64,000 nucleotides of DNA from Moniliella sp. 'wahieum' (taxonomy: Eukaryota > Basidiomycota > Moniliellomycetes > Moniliellales > Moniliellaceae), in NCBI GenBank assembly GCA_003971905.1, contig RSEE01000011.1, forward strand, positions 186,001 through 250,000, read 5' to 3'. A program made the translations under genes and the position numbers. Positions 54,771 to 64,000 of this stretch are shown piece after piece (the stretch's first letter is position 1; every line of letters begins with the position of its first letter). Below the pieces are notes generated by a model. The model ran no database searches, was not told the origin of the DNA, and was given only the letters and a program-made list of their open reading frames with translations.

Positions 54771-56994
54771 ATGCGCTGGACTGCGATCGCCGCTGCCACC
54801 GTTCATGCGCCCTCGGCGCTCGTGCAGGGCATCACCCCTCAGTTCATCACCGCTCCGCCCCTACCCTCACCCCTCCCACGTCCCATGCCTCCGGCATCGA
54901 GCTGCCCTCTTTAACCTCAGACGCGCGAGTACACACTCGAGCTCAGCAACCAATGGCTAGCTCCTGATGGTTTCTGGCGCCAGACCTTTGCCATCATGGT
55001 CAAACCCTGGCCCCCCATCGAGGGCAATGAAGGGGACACCTTCCGCATCACCATCGTCAACAACCTCGGCATCCAAACATCGATGCACTGGCACGGCCTC
55101 GACGTGCTATGGATCAGGATGGTATGTCACCTATTCACCATCTTTCTTGAGTTTTTCCTAACTTCCCAACCTTTCAGGCGTGCCCGGCGTGACTCAGTAC
55201 AACATCTTGCCCTACTCGAACTATACGTACGAGTGGAAAGCGAAGAACTACGGTATCCATTATTACCACTCGCATGCCTCCGCCACCTACGCTGATGGTC
55301 TGCGTGGCCCCATCATTCTCCACCCGAAGCCGTCTCATCTTCGCCCTTGGGAGGCCATTTCCAAGAACAAGGATGACCAACGCGCCATGGAAGAAGCATA
55401 CCACAAAGCTGGGCCTCTCCTTCTTCATGACTGGCGTCATGAGACCATGGAAAGCGCCCTGACTCGTTACCGCTTCACGGGCCAAGACCCGTACTGCATC
55501 GACTCTCTGTTGATCAACTCACAGGGCCGTAGCTATTGCTATGATGTGGACTACCTTAAGCCCATGGCGGGTCTCCAAGCACCCTACATTGACGGCCTTG
55601 ACTCGAACGGATGCGTTGGGCCAGTTTTTGGATTTAAGGGTCAATTCGCCAAGGTCAACCCCTCCACATGCCAAAACTCTACCTCAGCAATTGGGGAGTA
55701 TAAGTCCTCGGAGTTTGGCTCTGCGGACGGCAAGTTTGCCGCTTTTCACATTCTCAATGGTGGAACTGAATATGAGACGTGCTTCTCTATTGATGGTCAC
55801 GACATGTGGGTTGTTGCTACCGACGGTTCCTTTGTCAAGCCCCAGAAAGTCCAAATTCTTGACACCCAACTCGGCCAACGCTACACGGTGATGGTGCCTC
55901 TTCAGGAGGAGGGACGGTATACCATGCGCGCATCCCTTTGCAACAACATGCCTCAGTTGAAGTCGGGCTACGCTGTGCTGGACGTGGACAAAGCAGCTTC
56001 GAAGAAACCTGAATCCAAAGTGAGCGTCACCGTCAAGAACGACGATCTGGACGAGGAGCCCGACACCGATGATGATGACGACGAAGAGGAAGACGAGGCC
56101 GATTACGAGAAGCGTGCAGGAAAGAACCTCCTTTTCAAGGAAGGCAACAGTCTCCCTGAGATTTCCGTTGGCCTCATTAACCCTAATGTTCAGCCGTACC
56201 TTGCTGGCCCAAGCCAAAAGCATCTCCCTCTTCAGAAGCCCAAGTTTAGCAATGGTATGAAGCCAAGTGAGGGTATGCATGTTTCCAACGACTTGGGCAC
56301 GGAGGGAAAGCAGTGGATGCTCTACAATGGCTCGGCCATTGGCAGCGCCAAGGTTTCCAACTATTCCACCATGCATCCTTGGGACAAGCATGCTCCGCCC
56401 GCTAACTCGACCCATACATTCAAGTTCAACCTCAACATTACTAATGGTGTGTCATGGGCTCTCAACACACAACCGCTCTCTGGCCTCACATCGCAGCTCG
56501 ACCCTCTCCTGTGGTCCAAGCACCGCCCTCAGGGTCCCGACTTCCACCACAGCATCATCAGTGTGCCCGTTGGTGCGGTGGTGGACGTGATTCATCAAGC
56601 AGCCAGCACTCACCTGGGTAACCCCGCTCATCCCATCCACAAGCACCAGAACAATGTGTGGATTCTTGGTATGGGTACCGGCGAGTTCCCATACAACTCA
56701 GTTGAAGAGGCCCAGGCCAAGCAGCCCGGATTGCTCAACTTGGTTAATCCTCCACTCCGTGACTCGTGGCACATCCCCGCTGGGGGCTGGGTGATTACGC
56801 GTCACGAGGTGTTGGAAGACGGCGTCGTTCCCTGGCATTGCCATATTGTTGTTCACTTGGGAAGTGGCATGATGGTTCTCTGGGCTCAGGGTGACGCTAT
56901 CCCCACTTCCCAGATCCCTTCCAATGTGCTCCATGCCCCACATGCGCCTCCCCAGTACATCCCCGAGGACGGGGTGGTTGGCCTCGACGTGTAA
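54771..56994 (+). CDS. Secreted multicopper oxidase (laccase/ferroxidase superfamily)
   Basis: Copper enzyme that oxidises phenols or metal ions with reduction of oxygen to water. Start at 54771, with a short signal-like N-terminus (MRWTAIAAATVHAPSALVQG). The first cupredoxin domain has GNEGDTFRITIVNNLG and the copper site MHWHGL (about 55082-55100), then an intron at 55122-55177 and YYHSHASATYADGLRGP (second site, about 55260-55310). The C-terminal domain carries HPIHKHQNNVWILG (about 56629-56670) and WHCHIVVHLGSGMM (about 56832-56875), so all four copper motifs are present, with Met as a candidate axial ligand. Unusual: an acidic insert of about 35 residues (DEEPDTDDDDDEEEDEADYE, about 56045-56115) between domains. 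There is no C-terminal membrane segment, which argues against a Fet3-type ferroxidase. Breaks near 54890 and 55108. Substrate unknown. Confidence 0.9.
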
Positions 56995-58237
56995 GGGTTA
57001 CACGTTATGTGTCGCTCTGGCGATATCTTTTGCTGCACATCTCAAGTCCCCTATTTCTTTTATTTTCTTTCATGAGCTTCATTCAACCGTATTGTTATGA
57101 TGCTTGTTTACGCTTCAAATGCCTAAACCGTCAGCGACCTAGGTTAGGCCGTTATTGGCGACGTTCTTTTGTCTTTTTGGTCTCCACCTAACATGATTTG
57201 CCACGCTTCCATCGAATGACTCCTGCCATGAACGATTTTTTTTCTCCAGTGTATTTGACTTGTATTTGACTGGAGGCTGATGCAGAAAGCGTGTTGACAT
57301 TGTAGTGCAAGCATTTTAATACTACTCAGTACTCACATCCATTGACGGAGATGGATTCCAACACTTGCCGGTATGGGCACGTGTACACCTAATAGGATTG
57401 TCGGGCTAATCCTCTCTGACAATGGCAGTGTCACGGACCTGGCTAGCCATGTTGGCGATGGGGAATGGATGTGGTATTCCAGGGCTAAGGAGAGCTAGTA
57501 GACCTATGGGCCGTGATAGGCTCCGGGCTCGGAGGCCAGTGGAAGTTCGTAGAAGGTCCGGGATACACTACTCTGATGCACTGTGTGTATCAGAACACGT
57601 GTCACTGACCACTGAAGGCTGATGGGCTCTCGACCACTAGTGGTCAACATCCTGGTGCTTCCGGGGCTCTCGAGGTGTGCGATTGCGTAGAGTTTTCGGG
57701 TTTTGGCTAGAGGTTGGGTACCGCGGTTATTATAGTTTTGTTGTCGGGCACGAAAGAGAAGGAGAGGCTCTCTACTCTGAACTCTTCACTCTCCTCTTTT
57801 CGTCTTTTGGCCTCTTTCTTCTCTCTTGATCGATGATCTCCCTGTGAACTTTTGCCAGCTGCTGACGCTCGTGGCGCCACTCCTCAAGGGATCGTCTGGT
57901 ATCCTCAGCTCCACTTCTAGTCGCGTCCGGTCGGGTCCACGCCCCCACTAGAAAAATGCCTTATTAATTAATTGTCCGTTTCGACTTGCTGGAGATTGCT
58001 GTGGAACGGGGGACGCAGAATATTGAAACGGATTGCTCAGCGGCTCGGCCTCTCGGTCTCAGCGGACAAAGCTACACTGCCCTTCTGCTTACACCGAGAC
58101 AGCCCCGGAAAAAAATGTGGCGGAGGAAGCTTGGCGAACGGCGATGTCGACGTCAACCGCTGCTGACTCTTCGCAGTTATTTTTAACCCGTGCCGGCTTC
58201 CTCTCTTCCACCGTCCCACCCACCCCACACTATCACC
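56995..58237. other. Gap between multicopper oxidase and DAHP synthase
   Basis: About 1.2 kb with no supported gene, repeat or RNA. The first 200 bases are T-rich and are probably the 3' untranslated end of the oxidase gene; the last 200 precede the DAHP synthase ATG. Confidence 0.35.
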
Positions 58238-59375
<1,138 letters not shown>

Positions 59376-60079
59376 TCGAATTGAGCTAAAATGCGCAATA
59401 AATCCTTAACTTTTTCGTCCCTCGCTTTGCCATGCTCATGCCCATGTGGCACATGCGCTACCGGGTTACTGTGCTTTTCATTTTCTCTGGGTCCACTGGA
59501 TGTTGCACTAGATGTTCTCAAATTCCGCACGCATTCCCCTCGTCGTACTCCAGCGGCAACTACTATGCCTATCGGGGGCCGCTGACACCCTGCTCTGTGC
59601 GACGAGTCGCGGGTCTTGTGCACGCATCAATTCAAACATACTCCTCATACTTTTGCTCCCTTTCGCTGTGCATATCTATAGCGCAGGATATGAATACAGA
59701 CAGCAGCAGTCGTCTATCCCAGGCTCTCTCATTCGGGGTTTGTAGAGCGCTAGCATGTAACAGCGTCTCACCCAATTAAGAGGCCGATGGCGTTGCTAGC
59801 AGGTTACGAGTTACGTGCCACCAGCCACTTCCCTCGAAATCGTGCAAGTATGTGAATACGGATTTAGCGTCCACGTGTAGAACGTGTGATGAACGTTGAA
59901 ATATTCCCGTAATGCAAACCTTGGTGTAACCCTACTTCTGTCCCACAGTGCCGGCTATTATACTGGTGCTGCGGTATATTTCTAACCCTACTCCAGCTTC
60001 CTCGTCCAAAGGCATTGCCCCCGGCGAGGGAGACTCCCTTCTTCTAACCCCACCGTTGCAAACCGAACTTCTCGACAAC
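59376..60079. other. Gap and eL28 promoter
   Basis: No gene. It contains two AACCCTAC boxes (listed separately) within 155 bp of the eL28 ATG. Confidence 0.4.
59928..59991 (+). promoter_or_regulatory. Paired AACCCTAC boxes upstream of eL28
   Basis: AACCCTAC at 59928-59935 and 59984-59991, 89-152 bp before the ATG. Ribosomal protein promoters in several fungi carry telomere-repeat-like AACCCTA sites bound by Tbf1-type factors; the link here is inference from position and sequence. Confidence 0.45.
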
Positions 60080-60663
60080 ATGGCTTCCTCCGACCTCCAG
60101 TGGCTGCTCACCAAGAAGAGCAACGCTTACATCGTTAAGCAGCAGCAGGTTCCCCTGTTCTTCTCGCGTGAGGCGGGCAACCTCGCTGCCCTCAACCAGG
60201 CCAAGGTAAGTGCTCCCGAGCCACGTCCACCTCCCCTGTTCGCCCCTTAGCCCTTACGGCTCTAGTCGGGTTTGGTCCTCATGAGACGCCCAGATTCTCT
60301 ACAAACGGAATCGGGAGCTAGTTCTGACACCCATCGATTGTGCAGTACTCGACGGTTTTCCCCGCCGCTGTTGGTGTGGCTCCCGCGAAGAACGGCAAGG
60401 GCGTTGTCGTTTCGCAGAAGAACCCCAAGGCCTCGTCGCAGGACGTTGCTCGTCAGTTCAACACCAACACGGTTACTGGCGGTGCCCGCCGTGCTGCCGG
60501 CATTGTCTCCCGCAGGTCTCGGCCACCGCCCCGACCTGCACAGGGCTGCCGTCGCCAAGACCCAGGGCATCATTCATGCCCAGAACGGTGGTGTGGCCCC
60601 TCGCCCTCCCGCAAGGCGCGTGGCACCAAGAAGACCGTCGTCGCCGTCGAGGAGTCGGCCTAA
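60080..60663 (+). CDS. RPL28: 60S ribosomal protein eL28
   Basis: Structural protein of the large ribosomal subunit, family L28e, absent from budding yeast but present in most fungi and animals. Exon 1 from 60080 encodes MASSDLQWLLTKKSNAYIVK and FFSREAGNLAALNQAK; intron 60206-60345 (GTAAGT...GCAG, CTGAC branch-like sequence); exon 2 has YSTVFPAAVGVAP, GVVVSQKNPKASSQDVARQF and GGARRAAGIV, then in shifted frames GLGHRPDLHRAAVAKTQGII and a basic end KARGTKKTVVAVEESA to TAA 60661-60663. The predicted length of about 147 residues is normal. Two one-base losses (about 60512 and 60607). The symbol follows the animal name for eL28; fungal naming differs. Confidence 0.9.
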
Positions 60664-61072
60664 GTCTTTCGGGCTTAGCTCTAACGTTACAGTCATCTTG
60701 CGCTGCCTGGCTTGTCAGTCGGTCATGCCTGGGATCCTGGATCCTTCTAAAATGATCCATATGCGCACCGCTAGTGCCTAGGACCTCACCTCGTCCATGT
60801 TCATTTCTCTTGAGTAACCCGTAGTGTCATAGTGTTGTCTTGTTCAAACGCCTTCTCCCTGATGCTCCTTGGGGGGGGGACCCCAATACTCGATGCCTCC
60901 TCGTCTCGAATCAAAGTTGCACCAGTTCAGATGCGGAAATCGGAAGAGTGTAGCAGAGCTCTTATGAAACTTTCTTGCTGGACTGATCATAGTGGCCGAA
61001 GCTTGAATCCGCTCTCTCGTCACCACCATTGGGGCTCAGCACGTCCAGCTCACCTTTCAACCCAAAACTACC
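60664..61072. other. Gap between eL28 and PET117
   Basis: No gene or RNA supported; it includes a 9-G tract near 60870. Probably the 3' end of eL28 and the PET117 promoter. Confidence 0.35.
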
Positions 61073-61516
61073 ATGTCGCGCGTGGCCTACGCCTACTTTG
61101 CTGGCGCCGTCGTCGTCACGGCTGTAACGGTGTATGGAGTGCACTACATTCAAAAGGCTGAGAATGAGGTATGTACCTATTGCTATTGGTTTCCGGGTGC
61201 CGCTTACTACTGCCCAGGGGAGGACTGAGAGGACGCCCACCCTCTCTCTTCTCCGCTTCTACTCCTAAGCCCCGGGAATGCCCTTGATTTAAACAAGTGA
61301 AGCTACATACTAACCTCATGTTCGACGATTCAGGCTATATGCCGGCGTGGTGCGGGATGCAGCGCGGCAAGAGAGTAAACGGAAGGAGCAAGATGAGCGG
61401 GCTGCTAACCTCAAGATGAACAAGAACGGGAGGCTCGTTTCCAACAGATTCAGCCTACCCGAGAGTTCCTCCTAAGGAGGCAAGAGGAGCTGCTGGAGCA
61501 CGAGACTATACATTAG
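61073..61516 (+). CDS. PET117: PET117-like cytochrome c oxidase assembly factor
   Basis: Small mitochondrial inner-membrane protein that supports heme a synthase (Cox15) during cytochrome c oxidase assembly. Exon 1 from 61073 encodes a membrane segment (YAYFAGAVVVTAVTVYGVHY) and the conserved VHYIQKAENE. An intron runs from 61169 to about 61333. Exon 2 carries LYAGVVRDAARQESKRKEQD, matching the MYAGVLRD-type block of PET117, then a charged helix ending QEELLEHETIH and TAG 61514-61516. The intron is long for this window (165 bp). One or two base losses break exon 2 (near the acceptor and near 61430). Predicted length about 90 residues, as in the family. Confidence 0.8.
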
Positions 61517-61696
61517 TGTCTTCTCTGGGTCTTTCCCCTCGTGCCGTTTCTTACCGATATCTGCTTTACCCCATCTATTATCTCCACTTGTGCACAAAGT
61601 CACTACTCTGCTAGCCAATCCTGACCCTTTGGCCTAATCCATGCTCGTCATGAGATGGTATAACATGAACAGAGACGGCTGTATGGAAGAAGTGCA

Positions 61697-62292
61697 TCAT
61701 GCATCAGCATTTTTGGAGAGCAGTTCCCAACCCCTTAGCTCTGATTCTCGCTCTCGCGCCAATTGTTGGATTTCCGCGAGGAGTTGCCTCATCTCCTGAG
61801 GGGCCGATGGTGATGTTCCCGGGCTTTGGGTTGCACTTGAGGAGAGTAGGGCATGACAGTCGATAACCTTGGCTGGCCAATACTTGGAGGCTGCTGTGGC
61901 AGCTGCGGCACTAGCTGCGTGGCGGCCAGCGTCGTCAGTGGGGGCGGGCAGAGGATCGGGTCCGCCAACAAGGTCCATAAACTGATCCCAGGCAGGGGTG
62001 AAGCGGGTTTCCTCCTCCGACTTGTCCCCATAAGCATCGACGACTAGCATGGCAGCGCGCCATGCCTCGAGGCTGTTTACCTCGATGGCTGCCAGGCGAG
62101 CTTGCCAGGCTGAGGACGGATCGATCCAGGGCTGGAGCAAGGATGGGCCTCGTCCTTGATCACGCTTCCTTGCAATGGCAAAGAGCTCAAGGTCGTTAAC
62201 GACATCGTCGGATCGAGGCAATTCACGAGGGGGGCGTCGCCGACAAGCATGGGGTGAGAGGGGCTCATGAGGTCAGATGGAAGGGAGGACAA
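61697..62292 (-). CDS. Unrecognised small protein with C-terminal coiled coil
   Basis: I do not recognise this family. Start at 62292 (MSSLPSDLMSPSHPMLVGD), one break near 62215, then a clean frame of 170 residues: NDLELFAIARKRDQGRG, WQARLAAIEVNSLEAWRAAM, FTPAWDQFMDLVGG, an Ala-rich stretch and a final helix QEMRQLLAEIQQLARERESEL likely to form a coiled coil. Composition and the lack of repeats suggest a true gene of about 200 residues, tail-to-tail with PET117 (180 bp apart). Confidence 0.6.
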
Positions 62293-62499
62293 CTTGGGGC
62301 GAACACAGATTGAACACTGGCAGCCATCTCGTCATGATCATGCAATGAGGCATCGCTTTGCCCCGGTCGATGGGCCACGTCGCTCGGCCAATGCCAGCCC
62401 AATTTCAACTGTTCATTTCACACGCGTGTCAATTAGCAACTACAGATGCAGCTGATGCCGATGGCAATCAATCACTGTCCATGTTCCTGCCGTCATCTC

Positions 62500-63025
62500 C
62501 ATTCTGCATCCATATCATTGACAGAGCTTAAGGCTGGGGCAAGGGGAACGCTACGTCTAAACCGATCCGTTCATCTTGCGGGGGTGCTTGGAAGCGCCTC
62601 CAAGATTAAGGAACCAGGGGGATCGCCAGGATATCAGGACCCTCTGGTTCTCGCCATCCGGTCCCGTACCCTATAGCAAGCGCGTGTGGATACGGATGAA
62701 CGTGGTAGACATCCGAGCGAGGAACCATTTCCATTGAGACTCAGTAGCCAAATCCTTCCAATGCGCAAATAGTATCTTCCCCGCTGTCTTGGTGCCGTAG
62801 TATCCTCGCGTCGTCAAAACCAGGGGAAAAACGGCTCTTGAGTGCGTCCTTGGTACTTGGCGTTCTGTCGCATTCTGCTTGTTCCAGCAGCCGAAGCACT
62901 GGCTCCTTCTCCCGGCGTTCCAAATGCGTCGCAGTGCTCTCATGTACCACTCTCCGGTACGCGCTCTACGCCTCCAGAGATCCCGTGTCGCGCAGCGCGT
63001 GGTTTACCTCCATTCCGGATCCTCC
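62500..63025 (-). mobile_element. LINE-like (non-LTR retrotransposon) 3' fragment, copy 2
   Basis: Second copy of the 9087-9650 sequence, same orientation and same low-coordinate end (ATTGACAGAGC). The minus-strand peptide has LTTRGYYGTKTAGKILFAHW followed by QWKWFLARMSTTFIRIHT. It is slightly less decayed than copy 1 and preceded by a Glu/Arg-rich helix (HESTATHLERREKEPVLRLL), again like the region after a LINE reverse transcriptase. Family assignment is inference. Confidence 0.4.
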
Positions 63026-64000
63026 GATTGCTCCAGGCCCCATTACGCGGTAATCAGGGCGCTGTCCCCTCCGTCCGCGCCTCGTCCCGTCCTCATCCTC
63101 CACAGTAGGTTCGTTTATGGATGCGGGTGTCAGGGATGGAGCGCACGAGCTGGAGATGGGCTCCCGCCCTGCCTCGTGCAAACGCACTAAACTTGGCCTG
63201 GGAGCGGATGCAAAGCCACGATGTGCTCCAACGAGGACATAACGCCGCCCCTGCATATGCTGCGCGTGGAACGGCACAGCGTGCAAGCTGGAGACCAACC
63301 TGAACCTGCTGTCATAGCTTGGGGCACGGGGAGGACGAATGGCGTAGAGCCAATTGTGGCTCAGCGGGTTGCTGTGCTCAACCACAGGCGACCATCGGCA
63401 CGTCCCTGGAGCACTCTGTCGACTGGGAGCGGTGTGGCTACGGTGGCGACGCAGCACCAAGTGGGGCGAAGCCCAGACGGCCCGGTGGTCTCCTCGTTAA
63501 CTATTACATATTGGTCACCTGACCGGCCACACAACCTACTGCCACATCTCGTCCAAATGCCTCAGTCCCGGAGTAATCGAAGAAGAGAGGCTTGGATGTG
63601 GATATCCACTGCCACTACCGCACCCAGCACATGCTGTCTTAGGAAGCAACGCCCTTCCCGTTTACACAAAGAAGTGACAGCGACGGAGAGTAATTTGGAC
63701 ACATTATTTGACCACACTTCTCATTTGCGGCAAAAGCGTATAATACCACAGTGTTATACGTGTGCACATGTGTTGGATATCTCGCATTATCGAGATCGAT
63801 AGCGCGATTGTTGTTGAAAGAGGCACAATGAGCTTTTGTGGGTGAAGGAGATAGAGAGAAGAGATATACAGAGACAGACTGGAATAGCTATGACACTTCA
63901 TTATGGGCCCAGAAGTAAGAGTCCCTCCTACGTCGGGAGCGAGCCCGTCCAGCGGGAGCATGGCACTGCATATCACGGCCCACACTGCTGCACTCAACGG
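63026..64000. other. Right-edge region, no gene seen
   Basis: Holds the third copy of the GTGGCTACGGTGGCGA module (63433-63495). The remainder to the window edge shows no gene, RNA or further repeat that I can support. Confidence 0.4.
63433..63495 (+). repeat. Third copy of the GTGGCTACGGTGGCGA module
   Basis: Shares GTGGCTACGGTGGCGA, GCACCAAG, TGGGGCGAAGCCC and CCCGGTGGTCTCCT with the two copies at 46507-46689. Confidence 0.7.

Overview
The window reads as nuclear DNA of a fungus, most likely a basidiomycete with a compact, GC-rich, intron-poor genome. The introns I can place are short: most are 53-91 bp, two are about 140 and 165 bp, with GT-AG ends. The gene set is a fungal housekeeping set. 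A CSL-type (LAG1/CBF11-like) transcription factor argues against Saccharomycotina and Pezizomycotina, which lack that family. The placement in Basidiomycota is inference, and I cannot name the species.

Layout, left to right: end of a MAPK-like kinase (1-430, +); SIN3 co-repressor (1.66-5.81 kb, +); pyruvate dehydrogenase E2 (6.81-8.31 kb, +); a repeat-rich gap with a LINE-like fragment (about 9.1-9.65 kb); a membrane-anchored GH5 beta-1,3-glucanase (10.97-12.71 kb, +) converging on gamma-glutamyl phosphate reductase PRO2 (12.99-14.41 kb, -); a CSL transcription factor (15.34-19.62 kb, -); a 4.3-kb gap of short palindromic repeats; HOG1 MAP kinase (23.97-25.05 kb, +); an unrecognised minus-strand gene (25.69-26.34 kb); a Kin4-type kinase with a KA1 tail (26.95-30.57 kb, -); a Dma1-type FHA-RING ubiquitin ligase (33.08-35.40 kb, +); a head-to-head pair of RNA helicases, DHX35-like (-) and MAK5/DDX24 (+), sharing a 135-bp promoter; a young Ty1/Copia retroelement (41.12-52.61 kb) carrying a nested 4.85-kb inverted-repeat element; a multicopper oxidase (54.77-56.99 kb, +); DAHP synthase (58.24-59.38 kb, +); ribosomal protein eL28 (60.08-60.66 kb, +); PET117 (61.07-61.52 kb, +); an unrecognised minus-strand gene (61.70-62.29 kb); and a second copy of the LINE-like fragment.

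Nearly every conserved host gene is interrupted by single-base losses, and most remove one base from a short homopolymer run. Essential, otherwise well-conserved genes (E2, SIN3, HOG1, eL28) show this, so I read it as consensus error in the assembly rather than mass pseudogenisation. Coding spans below run from start to stop across these breaks.

The two most unusual structures are: (1) short tandem arrays scattered between genes that share one grammar, a constant TGA (or TCA) followed by a 4-bp palindrome (CGCG, CTAG, AGCT or TGCA), giving a 7-bp period; and (2) the nested element at 42241-47089, with 67-bp terminal inverted repeats, an 11-bp array inside its left end, a 10-bp array inside its right end, and no transposase I can recognise.
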